Source of the DNA: Crocodylus rhombifer
Lineage: Eukaryota > Chordata > Crocodylia > Crocodylidae
Assembly: GCA_038503035.1 (NCBI GenBank)
Contig: JAVSML010001167.1
Coordinates: 502,831 to 566,830 of the forward strand
Length of the DNA stretch: 64,000 nt
Direction: 5' to 3'
A program made the position numbers and the translations under genes. This document shows, one piece after another, positions 31,645 to 44,879 of this stretch. How positions within the stretch are numbered: the stretch's first letter is position 1; each line of letters begins with the position of its first letter. A model generated the notes under the pieces. The model saw only the letters and a list, made by a program, of their open reading frames with translations, searched no databases and had not been told where the DNA came from.

Positions 31645-33262
31645 TGTCCCAGTGGCAGGATTGGAGGTGGTGCCAGACCCCAGCAGCCTGAGGGGAAGCA
31701 GGGGTTTAATCCATGCACTGCGGGAGGGGAGGGGAGAGGAGGGAAGGGGTGGCAGTGTGGGCACCAATAGGCTCCGCTCGTGCACCTGGGCCTGCAGCTG
31801 GCCAGAAGCCAGTAGCCTGAGAAGGGGAGGATTTAATTCCCCCATTGCAGGCAGAAGTGACAGGGACACTGACACAGTGTCCTAGGCCGAGTCCCTTCAA
31901 GGAGCAGCAGCGCAACCTGGGCTGGGGCGGCCCCAGGGGATGGGGGGGGGGTCAGTGCCGCCTTCTGCCTCCATTCCTGTGCAGGGGCTGCAGTTTGCAG
32001 GCAGGCTGCAGCTGCAGCACAGCTCCTCACCCCGCACTTCTCCCAGCAGTGGACCGAACTATTACAGTGGGCAGAGGAGAGGCACCTGCCACCTGTTCAT
32101 GGTGGTGCTGGGCACTGGGGGTAGGCTGCTGCGGGGAGGCAATGGATTGCAGCAGCCTGGTTTGGCCTGGGCCTATGGCCCAGGGGTGTAAGCAGCGACT
32201 GGCTCACGGCAGCCTGCTCCAAGCACCTGATGCTGCCATGAGCAAGTGGCAGGTGACAGATGCCTCACCTCTGCCCTCTCCACTGCTGTCAGGAGATGGA
32301 GGGGCAGGCTGCCATGGGCCAGTCACTGTTTACACCCCTGGGCTGCGGGTCCAGGCTGCACTCCTGGGCCGCAGGGCCAGGGACTCAGGGTGGGCTGCTG
32401 CGGGCCAGGGATGTGGGCAATGGCAGGGGGAGGCAATGGACCACCACAGCCTGACCCAGCCGCCCAGCCCAGCCCCACAGCCCAGGAGCGCAGCTTGGTC
32501 CAGTTTAGTCCGACCTGGCACCACGGCCCAGGGGCACAGGCAACACCTGGCCTGCGGCAGCCCACCCTCCCTCTCCTAGCGACAGCGGCAGAGCAAACCA
32601 TCACGGTGGGCAGAAGTGAGGCACCTATCACCTTCTGCTTGCTCATGGTGAGCTGTTGTGGGCCAGCTGCTGCCTATGCAACTAGGTCAAGACCTAGTTT
32701 CCGTGGTTCACTGCCTTCCCACTCTGCTGTCCACACCAGCCCACCCTGAGCAGGCAGATGACAGGTGCCTCACCTCTGCCTGCTGCAATAGTTTGCTCTG
32801 CCACTGTTGGCAAAGGGTGGGGGGCTGGGAGCCATGCTGCAGTCCACCTGCAAACCACAGTCCCCACACAGGGCTGGAGGCAGTGGGTGCTGACCCCCAC
32901 CTCCTGGGGCCATCCCAACCCAGACTGCACTGGCCACAGAGGGAGGCAATGGTGAGTTGGGCTCCATAGCTAGCCTTGGCTCTCCCCCACACTGCAGCCA
33001 GATCACATTCCTCCTCCCCACCCCCTCCCCATAGCTGGCTGGCCACTCCTTAGAGAGACTTGGCCCAGGGCACCGTGTTGGTGCCCCTACCACTGCCCTC
33101 AGGGTACTGGTGTCTGGCCGTGGCAGCTCTGGGTGCATGGCCTCCAGTGCACAAGCAGAGCCTGTAGATGCCCATGCCACCCCCACCTTGCAATGTGGTA
33201 ATTAAACCCTGGCTTCCCCTCAGGCTACTGAGGTCTGGCCCCACTCCTGCCAGTGAGCGAGT
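31645..33262. repeat. 1.6-kb GC-rich imperfect palindrome
   Basis: The two halves are inverted copies centred near 32450. Paired blocks include GCCTGAGGGGAAGC (near 31688) with GCTTCCCCTCAGGC (near 33209), GGGGTCAGTGCCGCC (near 31948) with GGTGCTGACCCCCAC (near 32886), GGGCAGAGGAGAGGCACC (near 32070) with GGTGCCTCACCTCTGCC (near 32764), and GGTGACAGATGCCTCACC (near 32251) with GTGAGGCACCTATCACC (near 32617). Each half also folds on itself through the last two pairs. The 244-codon plus frame 31845-32579 and others here are composition artefacts. The origin is probably a foldback DNA element. Confidence 0.8.
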
Positions 33263-34965
33263 GGGGGTGGGGGGACTGGGGGATTCTAACTATTCAGTTG
33301 GTAAAATAAAAGCTATCACCAACCAATTTGGTCTCCCAGGACCACCAAAAACTCCAAAATTACTATATAAATTACCTCGGGTTTTCCAAAACCTTTAACA
33401 AAATCCCTCAAGTAAATGAACCAAGACCTGGAAGGTAAGATTCTGTCGTGGACTGGACTGGAATGTTGGCACAAATATTCAAAATAGTTTGAGATGCCTA
33501 TTCTCTGGAACTATTAAAAATATATCAATCATCACAACCCTCTTAACCTGGAACAACAGCCTATAACATTCAAAGTTGGAAACCACAAACTTTCAGCCCA
33601 AAATTGTGAAAGACAGCAGAGGAAGTATAAGACCATAAGACTATGACAAAAGAAAAATACAAATGCCCTTCAATGACAAATACAGAGGTTTTTGCCTGCA
33701 CTTAAAAAAAAACAGCACTATCAAACGAGTTAACCCCTCCAACCCAAAACCAACCCCCTAACACTCCCCCCGCTTCAGTTCCCTAAATTTACATCACAAA
33801 TATTTACTGAAAACTTTTAAGCCACACTGTTAACAAGCAGTCACAGTTTAAAAAGTAGAGTGAAAATAAATTACACTGAATCATTATTCCCATTTACCAG
33901 AACATAAATGTAGATTTGAACCTCTCTTCTGTTGATGTGAACTACTGAACATAAGCTGAAGGGTTTTTTTGTTGTTTTGTTTTTTAAAAGAGCTACTCAC
34001 ATGACACTGAAATAATTGAAGTATATCAGGTATTCAAATAGAAAATAAATTCCCATTACCTTCCAAATAAAAGTTGTGCATGTTTAATAGGCAGATTCTG
34101 AAGAACAGAAAATCAACTAAACTTCACAAACAAGGAAGAAAGAAAATCCATACTGACCACCAGTTCTGCAGTGCTGCTGTATTTAGCATATACAAACTAG
34201 CACAAGAAACTGAAGTTATTTTTTATATTTCTGCTATCAGTTACATACAGATGGCCCTACCATAAAAACTTCTATAAAAAAGTGAAGATTTTACAAGTGA
34301 CAGATGCAGAAGCTTACTTAGAAAGAGAACAACAAAATATTCTAAATTAATTTCATACGCTAGCATATGAAGTAACATTTGAATGATGATAGAACTATGA
34401 CTTCAGCGCACCAAACGTATCAAATCTAAATCATTTTAAAAAACTGTGAGTAATGCTATGATAAAATACTATTATTTTTCAGAATATGGGACCAAGCAGA
34501 TACAGAACTTGCTTTAGTATCAAATCAGCACTTTGTACAAACAGAGAATTAAAAAAAAATATTTAACTCAATTTGAAGCTTAAATTGAAACAAGCTCATA
34601 TTATTCCCTATGGCCAACATATTTTGTCCATTATCAAGACCCAGAACGGTAGACACAGAACCTAATAGCTTACATAATAATGTGACAATACCAAGATTGC
34701 TTGTATTTAGCTTATTTGTGTAAGTGCAGTAGGAGAAGATTATGAAAAGGTTTCATTGTTTTTAATGCCATTAAGAGATATACAGAAAGGATTAAAACTT
34801 TCCAGTAAAAAACTGATTATAAAAGACATCAGACGGTGTAAATGATTTAAAAAACAAGAATTATGAAACTTGGAAATTCAGAGTTAAGGATATTCTCAAA
34901 AGAAATTTATGTATGATTAGATATGGAAAGGCGCAACTGGGGCACCAAAATAGCTATAACTCGGC
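33263..34965 (-). other. KDM6A interval without recognised exon
   Basis: Starts with CAGTTGGTAAAATAAAAGC near 33296, a common sauropsid repeat motif (the reverse orientation occurs near 31090-31130). The rest is AT-rich with no confident element and no KDM6A coding words. Confidence 0.45.
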
Positions 34966-34969
34966 GATA

Positions 34970-35250
34970 CTCATAGTTTCATAGTTGGTAGGGTCGGAAG
35001 GCACCTGAACAGATCATCAAGTCCAACCCCCTGCCTTGGCAGGAAAGAATACTGGGGTCAAATGACCCCAGCAAGGTGACTGTCAAACATTGTCTTAAAG
35101 ACCCCCAGGGTAGGAGCTAGCACCACTTCACTTGGAAGTTGGTTCCAGATCCTAGCCGCCCTGACAGTGAAGTAGTGCCTCCTGACGTCTAATCTGAATT
35201 TACCCTCTGCCAGCTTGTGACCACTATTTCTAGTCACTCGTGGCGAATAC
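34970..35250 (-). mobile_element. CR1 LINE 3' fragment
   Basis: The minus-strand frame 35058-35252 reads TRNSGHKLAEGKFRLDVRRH and ARIWNQLPSEVVLAPTLGVF, the conserved end of the CR1 ORF2. The 3' terminus with CATAGTTGGTAGGGTCGG lies near 34975. Confidence 0.88.
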
Positions 35251-36370
35251 AATTTTCTAGTGAAAAATATTTGAAGACATTAGACACTTTTTCGCTTATA
35301 TCACTATATGGCAGAAATAAACCTGGTTGAGTGCTCTATATCTCAACATATTTGGAATATCTTTACGTTTAAATTTAACTCTGAATTTCCTAGCTCTGTG
35401 ATGCTTATTTTTGGAATAACAACAAAATCCTGGTAGTATATTTCTCCCTTAACTCAATCTTAACTGTTCTTGTCTGGTAATTTCCTGTTAAAAATGTTAA
35501 AAATCATACACACAGATATCATGAGCAAAAAGCCCAAAAGAAGACTGGTACCATTTGATATTTTTAATGACCTGAGTATATTAAATACCAAACTTTTTTT
35601 TTTTTTCTTTTTTAAACTTTACAGCCATATTCATTAGAACATTCTGGCTGCTTTATGTACTTTAGAGCAGCACAAATTCACCAGAACGTGTTCGTTTTCC
35701 CTCTCATATTTCTTGCAAGCCTCTTGTATACAAATGTACATGCACAAATACCCACCTTAAAGTCTTCTCCTTCCTGCCTACTCACTTGACTAAGTGAAGT
35801 TACTTTTTTTTTTAAATCAAATACTGATTTTGTAATTTTTGCCATTATTTTTCATAACTGAAAGTCTCAATATTTTTGAGACTAGCATGCTCTATTATTC
35901 TCAAATAGGACTGAAGCTTTGCTATGCATTACTGTGTGTCCAAAACAGTTTATTAAACTTTTGGAGTGGAATAAACTCTCTCATACAGACATAATTAACA
36001 TTCAGTAAGAGTGTCCACACAAGAAGTTATCAGAGCAGCTACTGTGATGTACACTCACACTTGTCCTTATGGCTCAATTTAAGGAAACTTATCTGTTTTT
36101 TCTGGATGATTCATATGTATTCATATACTTCCATATACTAGACCTACCAAGCTTTGTCATCATTTTTTTAAACTAAAAAGCTATTTTTTCTGGGTTTCTA
36201 TTTTCTACAAAAGTTAGCAGGTATTACAGAGAATACCATTTTTCCATCATAGGTCTTTTCACTTCAGCCACAGTCATAATGTCGCCACCAAAACCCAAGT
36301 TTGTAAGTACCTAGGGCTGACTCCTTATATTACAAGGTAGGTGAGTGCAATAACTGAGGCCATGCCATAT
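35251..36370 (-). other. KDM6A interval, no feature recognised
   Basis: AT-rich sequence with T runs (near 35595). No exon or confident repeat. Confidence 0.45.
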
Positions 36371-36374
36371 ATAC

Positions 36375-36640
36375 CAGCATTTCTGAATGCGTGGGTCATG
36401 AAAGGGTTACAAACAAACTTTAAAAATGGATTCCCCCTTAAAGGAGAAAAGTGTAGGAAATCATGGCTTTTCCCTTGCTTGCTGGCAGAGTTCCAGCCTG
36501 CAAGGAGCTGCTTGGGGACCCCTATGCCCCCCTCCCACAGGAGGCAGGGGTCAGCAGGTCAGGAGTGAGGGGTACTGGGTCAGGACTGCCCATCCACGTT
36601 TACAAGTGGGTCCTGGTACAAAAAAGGTTGAGAACTAATA
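36375..36640. mobile_element. hAT-like (Charlie-type) element, decayed
   Basis: The right end (reverse complement) TATTAGTTCTCAACCTTTTT is the familiar GGTTCTCAACCTTTTT hAT TIR, and the left end CAGCATTTCTGAATGCGTGG is a degraded partner. Flanks ATATATAC and CCACATAC match at five of eight positions. It is 266 bp and non-coding. Confidence 0.55.
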
Positions 36641-37610
36641 CCACATACACTTTTCTCCTAAATCAGCCCTCCAAAACTAGGGTGCATGTCATAAGCAGGG
36701 ATGTTGATTTTCTGCACTGCAACTGAAGCATGTAATAGCTGTTTAATGGATCCCAGTAATGACTGCCATGGGCTATGCTTCTTTCCCATCCCACAAGGTA
36801 GGGGCAGAGTGCACTCTTGAGGACCACTCTGTTACAGGTGCTGAGCAGTAAAACTAGTTCTGAAGCTGCCGCTAGAGACTGAACGACACTGAGAAGTAGG
36901 TTTTGCCCTTCCTGCCTGTGGGCAGCGTTCAAGCTGTGGCAGTTAGGATTCTGGAGAATTCTTCATTCTTCCTTCCCAACAGAAGGATGTGTGTATTATT
37001 TTGGGGCATGTGGTATGCAAATAAACACAGTAATTACAAACAATAACCAAGCACTAGAGACACTGTTCCTCTATCCCACAAGTTATCTGCAAGTAAGGGT
37101 ACTAGACAATGGGGGGGGGGGGCAGAAGGAGTGGTGCAGGAAGCAGGGACAGGGGAGATTATTCTTTAGGGAAGATGCTGGTAGATGAATCAATAACTCT
37201 ATAAATATTTTTGTAGTTATTCCTATCAGAATATACTCCTTTTCCTGACTTGGAGTCTTTGAAACATTTGTCTGCAATGTGAGGCTCCTCATCTACCAAA
37301 ATGCAGTGTAAATGCCAACGAGACCCTGAAAAGCTGCTACTCGTAGACAGGAAATTGTAGCACTCTGACCTTCCCTCAGACTTCACCTAACTCTGTAACA
37401 GCAATGGCCCAAATTATGGCTACTGCAGCAGCACTTGCAGCCTCTTATTCTTTGGGGAGACAATCTACCTGCCTCTTGATTTAACAAGAGAAAAAGTTAA
37501 GAAATGTTAGCTAAAATAGCTTACAAAATAACTATATAAAGCTGTATAGAGTTCACTGTTCCTGCTACTCTATTCTTCAACCAGGCAGGAAAGACACAAA
37601 AGGTGTGCTT
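36641..37610. other. Intronic stretch with two unexplained minus frames and a G run
   Basis: Contains minus frames at 36663-36932 and 37159-37386 that I cannot match, and a 12-base G run at 37111-37122. They might be old repeat or retrocopy coding. No splice context suggests KDM6A exons. Confidence 0.35.
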
Positions 37611-37621
37611 AGTGACTAGAG

Positions 37622-38131
37622 CAGGGGTGGGCAAAATACAGCCCGTTGGCCACATCTGGCTCGCCAAGGGATTCTATGAGGCCCGTGATAGGTCCCTCTG
37701 CCTTGCCTGGCCCAAGAGTGAGGCAGCCCAGGCCATGGCACATGCGGCCAGACCTGCCGCCCCTTGGAGCACAGCAGCTCGGGGTAGTGCAGTAGCCAGA
37801 CTCAGCTTCCTGGAAGCCTTGGTTCCTTCCAACTGACACTGTGAGTGTCGCCACCACTGCTGGACCTGGACCCTGCCCAGGGACCCCAGCCCATTCACCC
37901 CCCCNNNNNNNNNNCCCCCCCACCTTTTCCCCCCAGACTTACCAGCAGGAAACAGCTCTCCAAGCTGCCAGGCTCCACTCCTGGCTGTGTGCATGCTGCA
38001 GCTGTGCTCGTGCACACAGCATGCATCAGCAATGTTATTGGCCACATCAGCCAAAATGCCAATTGCCAATAATGCAATTTTCCTTTCATCAGTGCCAATA
38101 TGATACGGACTGATGCATCAGTGCACCTCTA
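37622..38131. mobile_element. Two incomplete hAT-like ends around a gap
   Basis: The left end CAGGGGTGGGCAAAATACAG is a hAT TIR related to the one ending at 3412, but its right partner is missing. At the right, CATCAGTGCACCTCTA (38116-38131) is the end of a different hAT family whose left partner is missing. The 10-N gap (37905-37914), inside a C run, lies between them. The join could be a nested insertion or an assembly artefact. Confidence 0.55.
37905..37914. other. Assembly gap (10 N) inside a C run
   Basis: Ten Ns flanked by C runs on both sides. It lies between the KDM6A exons at 39215-39308 and 17999-18128, the interval with missing exons, so its true size matters. Confidence 0.99.
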
Positions 38132-38265
38132 CTTTTACATTGCAGAAAATGAACATGGCAAACCCCAAAACAGTGCAATTCAGCTATGCTTAGAGGACAT
38201 TTTCAAAAACATAAAAGGAGGTAGGATACTAGCTAGTTTGCTTTTAAAAAACAACACAGTATCAC

Positions 38266-38918
38266 TAGGGATCTAACTGAATCACATTGAAAATTTCAGT
38301 GTCCACATGACTAGGATCTGGAACCAACTAAATTTCACAGTCAGAGCAGCTAGGATCTGGAACCAGCTTCCAAAGGAAGTGATGCTGGCTCCTACCTTGG
38401 GGCTTTCTAAGAGGAGACTTGACATTTACCTAGCTGGGGTCATTTGAGCCCAGTTTCCTCTCCTGCCCCGGGCAGGGGGTCAGACTAGAAGATCTAAGGT
38501 CCCTTCCAAACCTACATCTATAAATCTATGAAAAAAATGCACTGTGCAATGGCTCCTTTAATCTTGGCTCGTTTCACTTTGCACCCACTCTGCTGCTGAT
38601 TGGCTGAGGGACCCCTGCTGCTTGCTGTTGACTGGCTTGGAGGAAAAAAACCAGTTTTATACATGCCACAGTTTTTGCCTCCTAGCTGATCAACACCAAG
38701 TGGCAGGGCCACCAAGGCCCCTCTGCCAATCAATGGTGGGAGGCAAAACCTATGGTTTTTGCCTCCCAGCTAATCAGGAGCAAGCAGCAACCGCTGGGGC
38801 CATGGAGGTCCCAATCAGCAGCTGGGGAGTGGAGGGGGAGGGGAAGCAGAAAAAATAAAAGCAAAATTAAAGGAACTACTGCACAGCGCAATTCCAATGC
38901 AATTTAGGTAGATCCCTA
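38266..38918. mobile_element. hAT-like element, TAGGGAYCT family, carrying a CR1
   Basis: Ends are TAGGGATCTAACTGAATC and (reverse complement) TAGGGATCTACCTAAATTG. The interior shares the GAGGCAAAA/TGATTGGCTGAGGG blocks with 29652-30098. A CR1 3' fragment (about 38300-38532) is inserted in it. A clean 8-bp target duplication is not visible. Confidence 0.7.
38300..38532 (+). mobile_element. CR1 3' fragment inside the hAT
   Basis: Contains GCTAGGATCTGGAACCAGC, then CTCCTACCTTGGGGCTTTC, GGGGTCAGACTAGAAG and the terminal ATCTATAAATCTATGA. Plus orientation. The CTAGGATCTGGAACC block appears twice at the 5' side, a small duplication. Confidence 0.85.
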
Positions 38919-39209
38919 TAGCAGTATAAATCAGGGCTGTCTAGTTTCTAAGGGGTCAGGGGCCAAACCATGTCACCAATGGGGGTCACATACCAGCAAA
39001 CTGTGCAAAGGCAAGCCAGACTCCCCTCTTTAAAATATCTGTTTCCCTCTGGTAGGTGTCTTATTCATTGTTATTCTAACATGGATGATTATTTAGTAAA
39101 CTATGACTTATCTTAAACACAGGGCCTTCAAAAACCACATTTTCTGAATGCAAAGACTGCAAAATAAGAGGCAAATCCAAACACACAGCGTTTTTTGTTT
39201 AGCTTTTTA

Positions 39210-40835
<1,626 letters not shown>

Positions 40836-40837
40836 TT

Positions 40838-42397
40838 TATGGTTGGGGAGGACTGGGTTAAACAGCTTCTGGAGGAGCTGGACATGTTCAAGTCAGCGGG
40901 TCCAGATGCTCTCCACCCCCAGGGTGTTGAGGGAGCTAGCAGGGGTTATTGCAGGCCCCTTGGCATGGCTTTACAAGCGCTCGTGGTGCTCGGGCCAGGT
41001 GCCAGATGATTGGAAGATAGCTCACGTGGTCTCCATCTTTAAAAAAGGGAGGAGGGAGGACCGGGGCAACTACAGGCCCGTCAGTCTTACCTCAATCCTA
41101 GGGAAACTCTTTGAGAAGATCATCAAGGAGCACATCTGCGATAGGCTGACCTCAGAGATGATGCTCAAGGGCAACCAGCATGGTTTCATTAGGGGCAGGT
41201 CATGTCAGACCAACCTGATTGCCTTTTATGATCAGGTCACAAAAGCACTGGATGCAGGTGTTGCCGTGGACGTAATCTTTCTGGACTTCAGCAAGGCCTT
41301 TGACACCGCCTCCCACCCTATCCTCATTAAAAAACTAGGCGACTGTGGCATTGATGCCTACACAGTCAGATGGATTGCAGATTGGCTGAAGGGTCATACT
41401 CAGAGGGTGGTGGTGGACAGGTCATATTTAACCTGGGGAGAAATGGGCAGCAGAATCCCCCAGGGCTCGGTCCTTGGGCCCGCGCTGTTCAATCTCTTTA
41501 TCAGCGATTTGGACGACGGGGTGAAAAGCAACCTGGTTAAATTTGCTGATGATACCAAAATTTGGGGTGAAGTGAGCACGCTAGTAGGGAGGGAAAGACT
41601 GCAGCAAGACCTGGATAGGTTACAGGGGTGGGCTAACAAAAACAGGATGCGTTTCAATACTGACAAGTGCAGGCTGCTGCACATGGGCAGTAGTAACCAG
41701 CAGCACACTTATAAGATGGGGAACTCCCTTCTTGAGAGCACGGAGGCAGAAAGGGATCTTGGAGTCATTACCGACTCCAAGATGAACATGGCCCGACAAG
41801 GCGAGGTCACAGCTGGCAGGGCTAACCACACCTTGTCATGCATCCACAGGTGCATCTTAAGTAGGGCCAAGGAGGTGATTCTACCCCTCTAGCGACACTG
41901 GTCAGGCCACAGCTGAAGTATTGTGTCCAGTTCTGTGCGCCCCACTTCAGGAGGGATGTGGACAACACTGAGAGGGTCCAGAGGAGGGCCACCCACATGA
42001 TCCGGGGACAACAGGGCAGACCCTATAATAAGACACTGCGGGACCTGAATCTGTTCAGCCTTCACAAGAGAAGGCTGAGGGGAGACCTGGTGACTGTCTA
42101 TAAACTCACTGGGGGGGACCAGAAGGGTTTGGGAGAGACCTCATTTCCCCTAGCGCCCCCTGGCATAACAAGGAATAACGGCCACAAGTTGTTGGAGAGG
42201 AGGTTTAGATTAGACAGCCGTAAGAACAACTTCACAGTTAGGGTGGCTAGGATCTGGAACCAGCTTCCAAGGGAAGTGGTGCTGGCTCCTACCCTGAGGG
42301 TCTTTAAGAAGAGGCTTGATGCCTACCTGACTGGGCAGGGGGGTCAGACTTGAAGAGCTACAAAGTCCCTTCCAACCCCACTTCTATGATTCTATGG
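40838..42397 (+). mobile_element. CR1 LINE with nearly intact reverse transcriptase end
   Basis: This 5'-truncated CR1 has a 359-codon plus frame (40813-41892) with NYRPVSLTSILGKLFEKI, QHGFIRGRSCQTNLIAFYDQ, DFSKAFDT, IPQGSVLGPALFNLFISDL and the catalytic FADDTKIWG. The frame stops at 41890-41892 through what looks like a single-base deletion at CCCCTCTAGCG; the following part continues in another frame (41958-42353: RRATHMIRGQQGRPYNKTL to QLPREVVLAPTLRVFKKRL). The 3' end is CCAACCCCACTTC then TATGATTCTATG. It is opposite in orientation to KDM6A and the least decayed LINE in the window. The endonuclease part is absent. Confidence 0.93.
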
Positions 42398-42699
42398 GCA
42401 GTACAGTTAAGGACCATCAGAAAGAATGCATCATCAGGAACGAATGAAATTTTAGCAGAGATAAAAGTGTTTAATATATATAAGTATGTATTTTTGTTCT
42501 ATTTTTGGAAAGAAACTTGTTGACATATTATAAGCATCTTACAGTGATAAGAAATCACTTTCTGTCCCAACTATAACTGGATGTTAAAAATTGACTGCTA
42601 AAGTTAACACTCCAAAATTTGAAGAACCAGACCCTTATACCCAACACCTAAGAGAACTGGCTTAAGTAGCTGTTTACTCACTGATATTATAAACCTTAG

Positions 42700-43450
42700 A
42701 TTGCTAGGTAAATTCCAGAGAACAAGAAAGCTAGAATGCTAATAACTGAAAAGTATAATCCAGATGATTGCGGGCAAAATCATGAAAGACTTACATGGGA
42801 TCTAAACAATGTAGAATTAAAGGCAAGTAGCATAGTTAATGCCAATTCAACAAGTTTTCATGGTAATTGTACCTTAACAGACAAACAGTATCTTTTTGAA
42901 TGAGATTATAACTTGCTTGACAAAAGCTAACTACTAACATAACCAGCTTCTGATTAAAGAGTCAGCACAAAGCAAATTCTATATACCACTTCCAGTGGAT
43001 TAAAAATTAACTGACACAGCTGAAAAAGTAACTCTTAAAAAGGAAATCATTCAATGGGGACACTTCCAGTGAGGTTCTTTAAGGATGCGTTCTTGACCCA
43101 GTGCTATTCATTATTTTTCTCAATTATCTGGAAGAAAGCAAAAGTCACTGCTGGTGATTTCGAAGTTGACAAAACATGCTAGAATGATAAAAGATTAGAA
43201 CAGGTCTAGGTGTATAGAACAAATGTGGATTAAGTGGTAAACTGGATTAATTTCAAGAATATTTTCAATATACGTAAATGCAAGGTTAAATGTCCTTGAA
43301 CCAATAGCATGCGTCACATGCACAGAAAAGCAGCGACTGAGAAAATGAATTATGGGTCACTATAAATAAGTAACTGAATTAGAGTGTATGGTGCAGTGGA
43401 GTATCTAAGAGAGCAAATGCAGTTCTCTTGGATGTATGAACAAGGAATAT
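42700..43450 (+). mobile_element. Decayed L3/CR1-like LINE remnant
   Basis: Plus-strand pieces include STSFHGNCTLTDKQYLFE near 42850 (the start of an L3-like reverse transcriptase region) and a GPVLFI-NDLEE-like piece near 43090-43135. Many stops. It sits 300 bp from the young CR1 in the same orientation. Confidence 0.5.
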
Positions 43451-44335
43451 TTAGTAGAAAGGTGTTATGACTATTGCCATATAGCATTAAAGAGATCAGT
43501 GTAACTGTGTTTTGAGTCCCACACTTTGAAATGGATGCCAACAAACCTAAAAGGCTTTATAAAGATTTACAAGAAGTGTTTGAATTATGGAAACATGTCT
43601 TTACAGCAGGAGACTAAAGAAGCTCAATCAAATTAACTTATCACGTATAAAATTAGCATACAATTTGGTTGCCTCTAGGCATGTACTACTAAGAAGTATA
43701 GTACCTAAATAGAAAAACTGACAGTAGACACTGTAGACCAGGGGCTGTCTTTGAAAGCTGTTGCCATGGGACAGGGAAACAGTCCCAGGGCAGCAGGAGT
43801 GAGAACAGCATACCCTATCTCTCCTCATCTTCTCCCTTCCATGGGTGATCAGGGGCTGTCTTTGACAGTTGCTACTGCAGGAATGAGATGTAGATCTTGG
43901 TTAGTGATGACATAAGTCCTTCTCCAACCCCGTTGCATTCTTTGCTGCTGTTGCCTCCAGCTAATGTGCATGGCAGCATGTGCTGGAGGCAGCCTTTCTG
44001 CTTAGGGGGTGAGGAAGAACAAAAGAATAGCAACTTTGAGGGAACTTGATATCACTCTAGCCAGGGGGTCATGCACATCCCTACAGCACTTTAATCTTTG
44101 TAAAGCTTCAGCATTTGGTAGCACTACAAATGCATACTGGTCTATGACCTCAGTCTAACAGATAAAGACAACAAACAAGACCCATTGAAAGGAAACTGAA
44201 GCTAAACACATTCAGAGTGGAAATAAGCCCCCATTTTTTAAACAGAAAGGATAACCAGTGAAAAAACTTACCAAAGAATATGTTCAGGGTACACAATTAC
44301 TTGAAGTCCTTAGATCAACATTGGACTATTTTTCT
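43451..44335 (-). other. KDM6A intron, no confident feature
   Basis: Mixed sequence with GGGGCTGTCTTTGA repeated near 43741 and 43851 (a short direct repeat). No exon. Confidence 0.4.
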
Positions 44336-44339
44336 AAAA

Positions 44340-44671
44340 CAGGGGTGTACAAACCTGCGGGTTTGATGCAGCCTTCAGAGCCATACATCTGGCCTGTGGG
44401 ACTCCCCACAGGTTGGAAAATTTGGCAATAGGAGAGTGATCCTCCCTCATTTCCAAATTCCCTACCATGTGATTGGGTCAGAAGTGGGCCACCACTCCCC
44501 CCATGCTGGGCCAGGTTGGGGCATTTCCCCTTCATCCCCTGCAGGGCCAGAACCAAGCCACGCCCCTTTGGCCCATGCATCCAGATGGCGCCTTGTCGCA
44601 CCCATCCTAGGTGCCAGTTTGTGGCCATGAACACAATGGGCACTGCTGGGCAAAAAGGTTGGGCACCACTG
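44340..44671. mobile_element. hAT-like element with perfect 8-bp target duplication
   Basis: Ends are CAGGGGTGTACAAACCTG and (reverse complement) CAGTGGTGCCCAACCTTT. Both flanks are TTCTAAAA (44332-44339 and 44672-44679), an exact 8-bp duplication. It is 332 bp with no coding. It belongs to the CAGGGGTGBBCAA group also represented at 37622, 47791 and 51291. Confidence 0.87.
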
Positions 44672-44879
44672 TTCTAAAAGATATTTTCTAGCTCAAACAG
44701 AACCTGAACCAGAATCAATTGGTTATACACTATAGCCTGAATTATGCAGTTTAATCCTGAAGATTTTCTTAGTTCCTTGCTGATATATCAGCCTCAGGCT
44801 CTTGTGGGTCTCAACAACTGAATTCTGAACCAAATAGTCTCCTGCTTAATCTCTCAGATCCCCAGCACACATTACATTT

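Noticed and set aside
31845..32579. 244-codon plus-strand frame
   Set aside because: It lies in a GC-rich palindrome with long frames on both strands, rich in Gly, Ala, Pro and Cys, and with no family motif. A product of composition.
36663..36932. 89-codon minus frame
   Set aside because: Considered as a possible missing KDM6A exon; the residues do not match any part of KDM6A and there are no splice sites at its edges.
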